DNA of 64,000 nucleotides from the NCBI GenBank assembly GCA_025174535.1, contig JALBUN010000010.1, forward strand, positions 1,674,001 through 1,738,000. The letters are read 5' to 3'. How positions within the stretch are numbered: position 1 is the stretch's first letter; each line of letters opens with the position of its first letter. The notes under the pieces are model-generated. The model was not told where the DNA came from, made no database searches, and saw only the letters and a list, made by a program, of their open reading frames with translations. The stretch is from Cantharellus purpuraceus (Eukaryota > Basidiomycota > Agaricomycetes > Cantharellales > Hydnaceae). The translations under genes were made by a program, and so were the position numbers. Below are positions 35,451 to 46,269 of this stretch, one piece after another.

Positions 35451-37173
35451 TAAGCAGTCCTATAGCCTCCGTACGGGCTGAGGGCTGCATTGGTACTCCC
35501 CGTATGACAAACGAGGTCCGCCTGAACGCATCCGCTCTTTCCCACTCCGACTCCCTTACCCTCCTCGTCCACTCCGACTCCCTTACCCTCCTCGTCCACT
35601 CTGACTCCCTTACCCTCCTCGTCCACTCTGACTCCCTTACCCTCCTCGTCCACTCCGACTCCATTCCCGATACCACTATTCAAACATTAATTGACTCTGG
35701 TTCTACTCATTGTTTCCTCGATTCCTCTTTTTCCGATTTACATAAACTCCATACATACACCATAACTCCGATACCACTCCAATTATTTGATGGCACTACT
35801 AATGCTGTTATTTCATGAGCTATAGATCTGTCTATCCGTTTTTCTGTTGGAGAAATCCAGAACCTTACATTCTATGTTACTCCACTTGACTCCAGCTGTT
35901 CTGTGGTTCTCGGACATAACTGGCTCACCCGCTACAATCCGTTGATTGACTGGGCATTGGGCCATATCACATTCTGTTCTCCAGTACAGGCTGTGTCATC
36001 CCCGACGTCACCAGCAACTTTAGGTGTGAAATTATCTTCTGCCTCCGCTGACTCCGCTCCGATAGATACTCCGTCTACCCCTCCATTCATATCGATGGTG
36101 GATGCTATGGTCTTCGCCAGACTAAGCAAGCTGGACGGTTCTCACACATTCCAGGTTCACCTCTCCGATCCGATATTCCTTGCTGCTCGTTCCACCCAAT
36201 CCACTCCACCGGACCTCTCTATGGTTCCCGAGGAGTATCATGAGTTCGCTGACATGTTCAGCAAGTCTAAAGCCGACTCCCTAGCAGAACACCGACCATA
36301 TGATCTCAAGATTGAACTAGATGACAACTCCACCCCTCCGCTTGGCCCTATCTACTCACTATCACAAAAGGAGCTATTGGCCCTCTGAACATTCATAGAT
36401 GAAAACTTGGCCACAGGCTTCATCCGCCCATCCCTATCTCCTCATGGAGCTCCGGTCCTATTTGTCCGCAAAAAGGACGGATCACTCCGTCTATGCGTCG
36501 ACTTCTGTGGACTCAACAAAATCACCAAGAAAGACCAATACCCAATACCCCGCACCACAGACCTACTCGAGAGTCCTCGAAAGGCTAAGATCTACTCCAA
36601 AATAGATCTCCGACATGCCTACCATCTAGTCCATATCTGAGAAGGCGACGAATGGAAAACAACCTTCCGCACACAATATGGATCCTTCGAGTGGTGCGTC
36701 ATGCCCTTCGGTCTAACCAATGCTCTGGCCGCCTTCCAGAGGTTCATGAATGATACCTTTGCCAACCTTCTCGATGTGACTGTCCTTGTTTACTTAGATG
36801 ACATTCTGGTATATTCGGACAACGAAGAAGAACATCGGACACATGTCCGAGAGGTACTCTGACGTCTCTGAAAGCATGGCCTCTTTGTCCGCGCTGACAA
36901 ATGCAAATTTCACTCCGACTCGGTTGAATACCTAGGCTATATCCTCTCCCCGGCAGGATTAACAATGTCCGATGACAAAATCAAAGCCATACAGGAATGG
37001 CCAGAACCCTGGAAAGTCAAGGATGTACAGTCTTTCCTTGGGTTCACCAACTTCTACCGCCGCTTTATTCACGGCTACTGCGATATCACTGTTCCGCTCA
37101 CCCAACTCACTAGGAAGGGTATCCAATGGAATTTCACTGACGAATGTAGACAGAGTTTTGAGACCTTGAAAAA
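35448..37173 (+). pseudogene. Gypsy copy 4 pol: protease and reverse transcriptase
   Basis: Protease motif LIDSGSTHCFLD (about 35685) follows an expanded Ser-rich leader. RT shows [40 protein letters not shown], the YxDD-type [10 protein letters not shown] (about 36790) and SFLGFTNFYRRFIHGY. TGA codons at about 35816, 36386, 36638 and 36860 replace expected Arg codons. It runs into solo LTR B1 at 37174. Confidence 0.9.
35543..35677 (+). repeat. 27-bp in-frame tandem repeat upstream of the protease
   Basis: Five starts (35543, 35570, 35597, 35624, 35651) of a CACTCYGACTCC unit. Four full units encode HSDSLTLLV. Copies 2 and 3 have only one unit, so the array expanded in this copy. Confidence 0.9.
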
Positions 37174-37939
37174 TGTTGTTCCAGCTGCCGGACGTCTAGC
37201 TGCCGGACTTCTGGGGAGAAGGGAGAGGAGAGGGGGATTACAGGGAACAGGGGAGGAACAGGAGCATATAGGAGGCTCAGGAGGTTTTAAGGGACGAAGG
37301 GGGTAAAGGAGGATGGTTACAGGAATGGAATAGGGAACAGGAGAAGCCCCTGTGAGTTCCAGAACTTCCTGGACATTATTTTCGCTTTTATTTTCATCAT
37401 TTCATCATCATGGACACTTCCCCCCATCATCATCTCATCATCCATCTCATCATTGACTCAGGACATTTACGAATGACTCCACTCATTCATAGGACTTAGT
37501 ATCATATATAAACCACATCTGTAATGCACTTGAATTCATAGAGTAATTATCTCTCACTTATTCTGTCTGTGTGTCTGAATCTATTTGTATCTGGAATATC
37601 TCCAGAACGAACGCGTATTTCTATTAGCTTTTGCATATTCTATTAGAATATTGCATATCCCACTGGAATGTCGAATTACGAAGCCATACAATCACTGGCT
37701 ACTTTTTTATTAAGCATTTACTCTTGTTTGAGTCATCTGCTCCTCATCCCTGCTTAAATTGTCGATATCTAGACGAAGATCATACCAAATCCCATCAAAC
37801 TTGGTAGGAAGATAATACTCAAATATATCTTCAATTCGACTACGCATACATTTAGTTCCCATCACTCCCTCTGTCTCTATTCGACTTCTGCTCGTCACTA
37901 CACCCCAGCAAAGCAATTATTTACATTATTCAAATAACA
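37174..37939 (+). mobile_element. Family B solo LTR (B1), TSD AAAAA
   Basis: TGTTGTTCC...CAAATAACA, 766 bp, flanked by AAAAA (37169-37173 and 37940-37944) inside the codons between RT and RNase H of Gypsy copy 4. TATATAAA near 37505 suggests the plus strand is sense. Confidence 0.9.
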
Positions 37940-38875
37940 AAAAAGGCCTTTACTTCCGCTCCAATACTGACTCATTGGGTTCCAGATGTTCCCATCCTAT
38001 TAGAAACCGACGCCTCCGACTATGCACTTGCCGCAATCCTGTCCATCATCTCCCCGGATGACGGACAAGTCCACCCAATCACTTTTCACTCGCGTACATT
38101 CATGCCCCCCGAACTGAACTATGACATCCATGACAAAGAGCTCCTTGCCATATATGAAGCCTTCCGGATATGGAGACACTACCTTGAGGGTCCCTCCAAT
38201 CTGGTAGACATCATAACGGACCACAAGAACTTGGAATACTTCTCCACAACGAAACTGCTCACCCGGAGACAGGTCCGATGGTCCGAGTACCTATCTCAGT
38301 TCAACCTCATTATCTGTTTCCGTCCTGGTCGACTTGGAGCAAAGCCCGACGCATTAACTAGACGATGGGACGTCTACCCTAAAGAGGGAAATAGCGACTA
38401 TGCCACTGTAAACCCACACAACTTTCATCCTGTGTTTACTAACGAGCAGCTGGCATTGTCCCTACGAGCATCCACCCTCATGACTCCCACCCTCCGAGCT
38501 GTCACCATTATGGACATCGACCAACTCCGCTCCAACATCCGCTCATCACTCCAATCTGATCCTGTTGTGGTTAAACACTTGGACAACCCTTCCGATCCAA
38601 AATGGTCACTTGACCCCAAAGGACACCTCTGACACAACAACCAGATATATGTCCCCGACGCCAACGGTCTCCGAGAGTTTTGCAGTATTATCATGATCAC
38701 CCGATCTCAGGCCATTTCAGGCAAAATCGCACACAAGGATTAATCCGACAGGACTACGTATGGCCAAAAATGCGAGAATACATTCAACACTACTGTAACT
38801 CCTGCATCACGTGTATGCGCTCAAAATCACAAAGGCACAAACCCTATGGAACACTTAAGCAACTTCTGGTCCCGG
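37940..38875 (+). pseudogene. Gypsy copy 4 RNase H and integrase start
   Basis: RNase H (LETDASDYALAA, HDKELLAIYEAF, DHKNLEYF), tether and spacer, then the integrase HHCC finger (YYHDHPISGHFRQ, CNSCITC) after a frame change near 38690. One TGA at about 38629. Interrupted by LTR D1 at 38876. Confidence 0.9.
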
Positions 38876-40291
38876 TGACGAGCCAGGACGCATCGAGGAC
38901 GCATATCGAACCACTCTGACAGTCCAACTCCACCAGCGTCTTTTCGTATCAACTTTTAAATAGCGCTGCAACTCCCTATCCACCTCAGTCTCTAATTCGA
39001 GCCATCGATCGTCACTCGTGTTTCATCGCCATCGATCATTATCAGCCTTCTATTCACACCAATCCTTTCATCATCATTCACATGGCTTCCAATTCTATTC
39101 CCCTCTCCAACATCACTTCTAATAATACGTCACACTGGTCTCTGGACACAGAGGACTATCAAAAATACGCCGAGCTCCACGGGCATGTTAAGCCACCTCC
39201 ACGTGTCAAAATACTTCCAAAACTCTTTCAACGTCCAAGATCCCCACCATGTCTCTCTTATGCCATTGGCGATCCCATATTCTTTCACAATTCCATTGAA
39301 CCATATACATTCCTCGACATTTCACCTCTATATCGTAACACGGATAGAAGAGTCGAACGTGAGGTAGAATTTCAGTCGCCATCGCTGACCTATCCTCCCA
39401 CTTCAATCCGACTCAGGTTACATCGTGTCAGGCAAAGGGACCGAATACTCTTGGAACGGGATACCATATGGAGACAGATCACTAAGACAATAAGGAGTAT
39501 TTGTTGTGGATGCTGACGGAAGTCCTCATGTGACTCAGGGTCAATTAACCTTCGGAGCCGTAGGGAAGATGGTATTGGTGGACGTTTCTATTGTTCTTTT
39601 ATATGACTCACCCCTGTTTCATCTTTTAATTCATTCATACACGACTTACTCATCCTTGTTCTATTTTTGGTTCTTTTATTACTCATCACCCCCTATTCTT
39701 ACAAAGATTACCCCTATCTGTCATTTCATTTCTCCATGATTACCCCCTTTAGTAGTTCAACTTCACACGCTTCATCAGCTGGCTTGATCAGCATTTCTTG
39801 CATCATATCGCATCATTTGCTCCTCATATTGTGTTGTTGTGCCCTGGGGATTTGTATATAAAAGGGCGCTAGTTTTCGCCTTTGGAATAAATCAACAAGT
39901 TTTCAGCCAACGCTCTAAAGTCAAAGTCCAAGCTCTAAGTCTACGCTCTACGCTCTACATCACAATCCATCATCTCTACACTGAGGTAAAACACCTTGGT
40001 TCAACGATCAGATTTCCCTCCGCCACCGAGAGGTTGATTCTCCTGAAACCAGCTTTCGCGTACCTCCCAACCGGGCTCCGCATTGTCATCCAGTCACAGA
40101 GCACGATCAGCCATCGGGACCGACCTTTTGCTCCCATCCTCATCCAACCACAGAGCACTATCCCACTTCCCTGTTACGTACCCCTCGCCCTGATTGATCT
40201 TTGGAGTGCTGAACAACTGTGTTACACACCGTCTGCTTGCTAGGACTGTTGCGCGCAGGCTTATAGGATCTATTCCTTAAGCGAACCGACA
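38876..40291 (+). mobile_element. Family D LTR (D1), target duplication CCGG
   Basis: TGACGAGCCAGG...GCGAACCGACA, 1416 bp, inserted in the integrase of Gypsy copy 4 with a 4-bp duplication CCGG (38872-38875 and 40292-40295). It ends TG...CA. It has a strong TATA box (GTATATAAAAGGGCGC, near 39857) followed by AATAAA (about 39886), the layout of a U3-R-U5 LTR. A second copy (D2) lies at 50763-52177. The U3 part carries an ORF. Confidence 0.85.
39082..39516 (+). CDS. 144-codon ORF inside LTR D1
   Basis: Begins MASNSIPLSNITSNNTSHWS and includes LDTEDYQKYAELHGHVKPPP, PRSPPCLSYAIGDPIFF and a basic, Cys-rich end (TKTIRSICCGC). There is no recognised domain, signal peptide or membrane segment. A TTTTAAATAG box lies about 120 bp upstream (near 38955). 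The same ORF, same length, is intact in D2 (51971-51537) despite about 15 amino-acid changes, many of them Arg lost through CpG decay. It may be a U3-encoded accessory protein or a captured host exon. Confidence 0.55.
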   Translation: MASNSIPLSNITSNNTSHWSLDTEDYQKYAELHGHVKPPPRVKILPKLFQRPRSPPCLSYAIGDPIFFHNSIEPYTFLDISPLYRNTDRRVEREVEFQSPSLTYPPTSIRLRLHRVRQRDRILLERDTIWRQITKTIRSICCGC

Positions 40292-40830
40292 CCGGAGCAA
40301 CCATGGAACTCCATCTCCATGGATTTCATGGAGAAGCTCCCCCCATCGCTTGGATATGATACCATACTCGTGATTGTCGACAGGTTCACCAAACAGTCCC
40401 TATTCATTCCGATGCATGACACCATCACCTCCGCCTCACTAGCTAAATTGTTCGTTCTCCATGTATTCTCTAAACATGGAATCCCATCGCATGTCACGTC
40501 CGATTGGGGTTCGGAGTTCGTGTCCTCCTTCTTCCGCACATTAGGAAAGGCTCTTGACATGAAGCTCCATTTCACCTCTGGATACCACCCTGAAGGAGAT
40601 GGACAAACGGAACGAATGAATCAGTCACTGGAACAATATCTCCGAATCTATTGTAACTATCAACAAGACAACTGGGCTGATCTACTTCCGATCGCAGAGT
40701 TTGCCTACAACAACGCTCCAAATGCGACTACCGGCATCTCTCCGTTCTTTGCTAATAAAGGCTACCATCTGAACATCTCCGTCCACCCCGAGAAAGAACT
40801 TGCCTCCACCAAGCCCGCCAATTTGTAACC
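40292..40830 (+). pseudogene. Gypsy copy 4 integrase core
   Basis: SMDFMEKLPPSLGYDTIL, TSDWGSEFVSSFFRTLG, GYHPEGDGQTERMNQSLEQY and YNNAPNATTGISPFFANKG carry the DDE integrase residues. The frame ends at 40828 where unrelated sequence begins; the GPY/F module and chromodomain are lost. Confidence 0.9.
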
Positions 40831-40844
40831 GACCTCAATCAACT

Positions 40845-41243
40845 ACACCAAGGTCAGGGTCCCCAAAAGCATTCTCCCCCTGCTTAATGAATTCTTCCAA
40901 GGTGGAGAGTGGTGAGGTCCTGTCAATGACTGCCTGTGTCTCATTGTGCACCCATACTTCAGCAGAACCTCCCGTCATAAAAGAGAGGGTGTAGAGGATC
41001 TTGGTCCGCTCATCTGGGAAAGATGTAGGCTGGACTGCAATGGCAAGCCTGATAGAGCAAATGAAACCTTCCGTCTCTGTACGATCTCCATTGAATTTGG
41101 CTGGTTCAGCTGCCCTTATTGGGCGAGCAGACAACGATGTAGGAGAAGGTGTGGGAAATGAGGTGGTCTGAGAGATGGTCTGTGCTGCAGGGATGGCGGC
41201 AGCAGTGGCAGCATCTGCTAGGTTGTTCTGGACATTGGCAAAC
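40845..41243 (-). pseudogene. Fragment of a different Gypsy gag
   Basis: The minus-strand reading AAEPAKFNGDRTETEGFI, SFPDERTKILYTLSFMTGGS and FIKQGENAFGDPD is typical of fungal Gypsy gag N-termini and differs from the gag of copies 2-4. It ends at a junction near 40845 with the integrase of copy 4 and at LTR E near 41244. Confidence 0.7.
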
Positions 41244-42067
41244 TGTCAAGAATTTATTCAAGTACTATTACGACCTATTGGAGTAAGAAGGGGGAGTTTT
41301 ATGATAAGGAAAAGTTGTGAAAAGTTTGGGGATTTTCTTTTGATTAAGGGATGAGGATGAGGTGATTTTCAATTTTATTTTGTGAGCCATCCTTTCGTTC
41401 TACAAGGATGGCTACTACTCAAAAAGGGAGGTATTATGATGTTTTCATTCGTCATAAACCTCAAGTCAAATGGGTGAAAACTCCTTTCTCTATAAAAAGT
41501 TTTTCCCATGACATCACATATTATCAGTATCCACATCATTTCTTTTATCATATGTTTCAATCTTACTAAAAGGCATTCTTATCATGTGATTGCCAAATTG
41601 TATATTAGCTACAACTGTGTACGAGTATCTATCATCGGATTCACTATTCTCAATCCCTTCCAAGCTGCAAACAAACAGCTTGTGTTAACTTTCTGTCGTT
41701 CCTGGAATAACTCCTAAATGACCTATTAAATTTGAAATATTTTGCATATTTCATTAGGATATTGCATCAAATATTGCTATCTCAAATTACAAATGATTTG
41801 GATTATTACATCCATTTCTATTAAGCAAACACTCTTTCAAAGTGTTGCTATTCCCATTTCTGCTCAAATATTTTGCAGAAGTCCCAGTTTTTAACCGAAT
41901 ATTCTGATATTTGGTAACATCACTCTACTAAATAACACCTTTCCATCGATTCCACATATATCTGAATCCTTGCAGTAATTGCTCCTCTATTCAAAATTTA
42001 TTGCGCCACCATCTCACACTTTCATCTTACACTCACACACAACACTCCTCCACATCTTTTCCTAACA
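41244..42067 (+). mobile_element. LTR E (Copia type)
   Basis: TGTCAAGAATTTATTC...TTTTCCTAACA, about 824 bp, followed 40 bp later by a Copia-like gag ATG. Single copy in the window, so the ends are inferred from TG...CA and the position of gag. Confidence 0.45.
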
Positions 42068-42106
42068 CGATTAAGAGTCTCAAACTCTGTCGATTGAGAC
42101 GTTACA

Positions 42107-42247
42107 ATGGCTCAGCCACAAAAGCATGATGTTCATAAATTCAGGGAAATCAGGCCAAAGCTGAGTAGAGACAATTGGGTCCCATGGAAGAGAGAATTGC
42201 TTGCTACAGCTCGTGACAGGGGACTTTATATCTGCTGTACCAGGTAA
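42107..42247 (+). pseudogene. Copia gag N-terminus (Copia 3)
   Basis: MAQPQKHDVHKFREIRPKL followed by DNWVPWKRELLATARDRGLY resembles the start of Copia gag (the NW-x-W segment). It is cut after 46 codons by a TAA. At about 42279-42373 follows an inverted piece that matches Copia 1 pol at 48938-49010. Confidence 0.6.
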
Positions 42248-42378
42248 GTCCCATGTATTTATCAGAAACAGCTGTATAGACTGAGGATATCTGCTGTACC
42301 AGCTGGCATTATTTCTTATCGGCTCTCACTTATTGAGTATCTTGTTGCTGTGGCCTCGTCATCAGCGTCGCCCTCACA

Positions 42379-42677
42379 GTAAGGCCATCGGCCTCGGAGA
42401 CCCATCACCGGAGTAATTATTATTAGATTTCGAATATGTATTTAAGTTGCTGACTGGGGACTCCATTCCCCAGTTTGAATATCGAATCACGCCTAGCTCC
42501 TAAGTCCGATCCTAACTCTGTAAGTCATACTCCGTCTCCGAAATCTTGGACACCAGTATTAGTGAGGGCACAGCACATAAGCTGAAGCCAAGTCCGTTCT
42601 GACCCCCACGACATACTCCGACTCCGACCCAACCTCCAACCCAATCTCCGACCCCCAATTGGACCCAGTGCATAACA
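42379..42677 (+). repeat. Gypsy copy 4 3' LTR, 5'-truncated
   Basis: Starts in the middle of the LTR (AAGGCCATCGGCCTCGG) and ends at CATAACA next to the TSD TATAA. The first about 218 bp are missing. Confidence 0.8.
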
Positions 42678-43101
42678 TATAACAGTAATATATATATTAA
42701 TATTATTGGTATAATAGAGATATTTAGATATACAAATGCCAGGTGAGGATTCAAGGTACATTAGATTATTTGACCAGCATAGTATAAGAAAGAATGAGTG
42801 AAAGAAATTAAGTGTAGCAGGAGTAGAATATTCCCTTGAAGCAGTTGCCACTGGTAAATTAAAAAAAAAGAATTATTTTTGAGAATCATGTCAAAATATC
42901 AAAATATGTTTTAAATCTAAGTAAATTATATAAATTTGAGAATCATGTATGAAATATCAAAATATGTTTTAATATAAGTATATTATATAAAATTTGAGGA
43001 AATGGGTTGTATATACATATTTGATGTATTTCTGAACAAGCGTCTTAGAAGCTTGAACTCGTGTGAAGCAGTTGCTAGACTACTTCACACATCACTGTTA
43101 C

Positions 43102-45101
43102 TGTATGGGAACCACCTTTTCCCTATCAAATTCCATTTATGCAGCACCAATGTGCTATTCTTTGCTTTTTCATTCCTAAATATCAGCATATATTTGATGC
43201 TTGTACCTGGAATGGACTTATTCAAATATTCTCTATTTTACCATATTTTTTCGGGAATATTCCATGCAGAACTCGGCTCAGAATCATTTATTTCTGCTGT
43301 GCTACAGTTGTGGACCCATAGGCGCCCACAAACCTTCGCGCAGCCAGCTCTCCCCTTTTGGACCAGGCATTTGGCCTGAATTCAAGCTCAGATGTCTCTG
43401 ATCAATAAATATTCTGTAACTTAACAACCACAGCCTCTCAGGGCACTATTTTCCATGGAGATCATCACCTGAGATGTGGCTATCCATGGCTGTCCAAACC
43501 AGTGCAGAAAACAGGGTGGACACCCTTCTTTTTGCCTGATCAGTCCCTAGTTCAGGGATCAGATCAGCTGATGGGTGATCAAATCAGGTGATTGCCTTGG
43601 AATATTCTACCCCTTTCTATAACATTCTAGCTGTTTCCCTCTATTATTAGATAGAACTTTCCAGAACCATTATTCAGCTCCTGATCAGTGTTAGTGCTGT
43701 GATCAGAACCTGTGATTGGCTTGGAATATTCTACCCCTTTCTTCCACCTTCCACAACCTTCCAGTAGTTTCCATCTATTAATAGGTAGAATATTCCAGAA
43801 GCATTAGTCAGCCCCTGTAAATACAATATATAAGGAGGCCATTCTGCCTCTGAAAGAAGAACATATCATCATATTCTACCCATCTTCTGCACACCAGTGT
43901 GACTAGAGTGACATACAGTGTCATCCTCTATGACGCTTGTTCGGAATCATGTCAGTATACAATATTCTGATGTATAGGAGATATACATCAGGATTTCAAT
44001 GATACATAAAGCCAGGGAGTTACAATTTGGATATCTTAAAAGATTTCGGATGTGTGAAATTTTCATAAATATAAACATATATTCTATATTTTAACAAACT
44101 TTAAAAGATGAGATATTTGGTTGAGATGAACATAATTATTTACATGGATATAATAGGAATGTATATATGAATATAATTGGTATTATATAGGGTATTTAGA
44201 TATACAAATACCAGGTGGGGATTAAAGATAGTTCAAATTATGTTACAAGTATTGTATAAGAAAGAATCAATGATATTTGGATGTTCCTTCAAGAGAGTTG
44301 CCACCACTAAATGGGGAAAAAACAATTATTTTTGAGAATTATGCCAAAATATCACAATATGTTTTAATCTAGTATATTGTGTAAAATTTGAGAATCATGT
44401 TGAAATATGAAAATAAGTTTGAATTGAAGTGTATTGTATAAAATTTGAGGAAAATAGGTTGTACATACGTATTTGTTGTATTTCTGAATAAGCGTCTATC
44501 TCAGTAACTGTTGATTACCAGTTCAAGGATCTTTTACAGTTGTGTAACTGTACTTGATTGCACTCAAAGTAGTGATATTCCTGCTTTGGGCATCAGTGTA
44601 GTATCTACCTCGCATGACTACAAATCTACAGGGTGAGATTGTCTGTCAATAGTCCTGCCATTAGTGCTCTTGTTTAAGTAACTAGTGTGTACTGCCTTTG
44701 CAGAGCATTAGAAGCTTGAACTTGTGTGAAGCAGTTGCTAGACTACTTCACACATTGCTGTTACCCGCTTCTGAGTGCCACCGGTTGGACGGTTGGATTC
44801 ATCCACCTACTTCCTTTAGCCTCTAAGTGCATTCCCCTCTTTTTGGAATATCTGGACCCCTAAGCGTCCGTGAACTCTAGACTCTGGAAGTCTTATTCAT
44901 TTCTTGCTGCTAAGAAACGTATTACCTTTCTGCATATAGTCTGCATTGACCAATACAAAGGATTGTAACCAAAGTACAAACGTTAAATTGTTTCTGGAGT
45001 TGTGCTGCAGCAGGGTTTGATATTCTTCTCAGCTGTTCATTCACGGAATTGTGGTGATTTAGAGTTTGCCCTAACACCATAATTTTGCGGGTTCCAAAAC
45101 A
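43102..45101 (+). mobile_element. Family A solo LTR (A3), TSD GTTAC
   Basis: TGTATGGGAACC...GGTTCCAAAACA with the perfect TSD GTTAC (43097-43101, 45102-45106). It contains MITE-2, so its own length is about 1.43 kb. It has a TATATAAGGAGG core promoter near 43827 and TGATCA/GATCAG palindrome clusters about 250 bp upstream of it (near 43550-43590). It proves that family A sequences are LTRs and move as LTR retrotransposons. Confidence 0.92.
43932..44496. mobile_element. MITE-2 (565 bp), TSD TAT
   Basis: GACGCTTGTTCGGAA...TTTCTGAATAAGCGTC with TAT on both sides. The empty site can be read in A2 (33325-33345, CATCCTCTATCTCAGTAAC). More diverged from MITE-0 and MITE-1 than they are from each other. 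Confidence 0.85.
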
Positions 45102-45443
45102 GTTACCCACTTCAGAGTGCCACTGGTTGGATGGTTGGATTCATCCACCTACTTCCTTTAGCCTTTAAGTGCATTCCCCTCTTTTCAGAATATCTGGACC
45201 CCTAAGCATCTGTGAACTCTAGACTCTGGAAGTCTTATTCATTTCTTGCTGCTAAGAAACGTATTACTTTTCTGCATATAGTCTGCATTGACCAATACAA
45301 AGGATTGTAACCAAAGTACAAACGTTAAATTGTTTCTGGAGTTGTGCTGCAGCAGGGTTTGATATTCTTCTCAGCTGTTCATTCACGGAATTGTGGTGAT
45401 TTAGAGTTTGCCCTAACACCATAATTTTGCAGGTTCCAAAACA

Positions 45444-45999
45444 GGTGGCCAGTGACTGCTCTGGGAGGGTCAGCCACAGTCATGAACCATGGTGCCCATT
45501 TGGGGAATGATTTCCCCGCATTGGCATGCTTGAGAGCATGCCTGAAATTGTCCCAGCATTTGCAATAATTTGTATGCTGGGCTTCTTTCAGGATCTTCAA
45601 TGCTGGGTCTTTTAAAGTATGGCTAGCACCACCAGCTATATATTCCTTTCGAAGCTGATTAATCTCAGCTTCAATTTCAGATAGGGCAAACTCTTTGAGT
45701 TTGCCTGGTTGCTTAGCACCCTTGGGAATGCTAGCCAGGAGGAGACCACAATCATGGATGTATCCTTCCCAGGTTGGGTCGGTGTTGTCCCAATCTTGAC
45801 CCTTGAACCCTTGAGGGTTGACCCAAGGCAATTTGCTCAGGGGATTGTCCTCTTTGGTGAGATCAATGGTTTCCCGTGACAATGAAGCCACAGGTTGTGA
45901 TGGCATAATGACAGGCAATGATTTGCCTGCCATAGCATGTGATAGTGGGGCTACTGGGGCCAAGCGCACTGTCATGAGCTTGGTCTTGAATGTAGGAGG
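45444..45999 (-). pseudogene. Family A gag fragment
   Basis: Open minus-strand frame of about 185 codons: TFKTKLMTVRLAPVAPLSH, PLSKLPWVNPQGFKGQDWDN, LASIPKGAKQPGKLKEFALS and PKWAPWFMTVADPP. It continues from the frame at 52847-52684 once the Copia is removed. I read it as gag from position and composition; no zinc knuckle is included. The DNA is full of perfect inverted repeats, for example GGCAAACTC/GAGTTTGCC (45685-45705), GGCATGCT/AGCATGCC (near 45520) and CCCAGCAT/ATGCTGGG (45552-45581). Confidence 0.6.
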
Positions 46000-46269
46000 T
46001 GTTGGAATTGGATCAAAAGTCATAGATCATGAGCCTACAAACACCCACAACAAAGTAGTATATATCAACGTTATACCTCCATCCTCTCTCCTCAGTCTTT
46101 ACGCTCATACCATGTATACTGAGGTGAGATATTCTACTTAGTTACTGTTCACCATTTATACTCATGTCTACCCATGCCTTAGCTGAACTATGGCATAGGT
46201 AATACATAAAGTCTTTACACTCATACCATGTAGACTGAGCTGAACTACGGCATAGTTCTGCTCCCAACA
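46000..46269 (+). repeat. Copia 1 5' LTR
   Basis: TGTTGGAATTGG...CTCCCAACA. Contains two copies of a block with CTCATACCATGTA(T/G)ACTGAG. Differences from the 3' LTR are mostly transitions. Confidence 0.92.

Larger units (their letters stand above)
33789..42677 (+). mobile_element. Chromovirus Gypsy copy 4, complete but rearranged, TSD TATAA
   Basis: 8889 bp bounded by TGTTATG and CATAACA, with the 5-bp TSD TATAA at 33784-33788 and 42678-42682. Order: 5' LTR, gag, PR, RT, [solo LTR B1], RNase H, integrase start, [LTR D1], integrase end, then a scrambled stretch (40830-42378) that replaces the chromodomain and the antisense gene, and a 5'-truncated 3' LTR. It keeps more CpG and fewer stops than copies 1-3, so it is the youngest of the family here. 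Confidence 0.92.
33546..43044. mobile_element. MITE-1, TSD TTA, split by Gypsy copy 4
   Basis: Left half 33546-33788 starts GACGCTTGTTCAGAA. Right half 42683-43044 ends TTTCTGAACAAGCGTC. TSD TTA is at 33543-33545 and 43045-43047. Together they match MITE-0 across its length. Confidence 0.85.
32503..45443 (+). mobile_element. Family A LTR (A2), interrupted by three nested insertions
   Basis: The LTR is in three pieces: 32503-33545, 43048-43101 and 45102-45443, from TGTATGGAAACC to GGTTCCAAAACA. Between the first two sits MITE-1 (TSD TTA), itself split by a Gypsy. Between the last two sits LTR A3 (TSD GTTAC). Removing the insertions restores about 1.4 kb. Outer flanks (ATGTC, GGTGG) do not match, so A2's own TSD was lost or never formed. 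Confidence 0.85.

Noticed and set aside
32503..45443. A2 as an insertion with its own target duplication
   Set aside because: Outer flanks ATGTC and GGTGG do not match, so no TSD is claimed.
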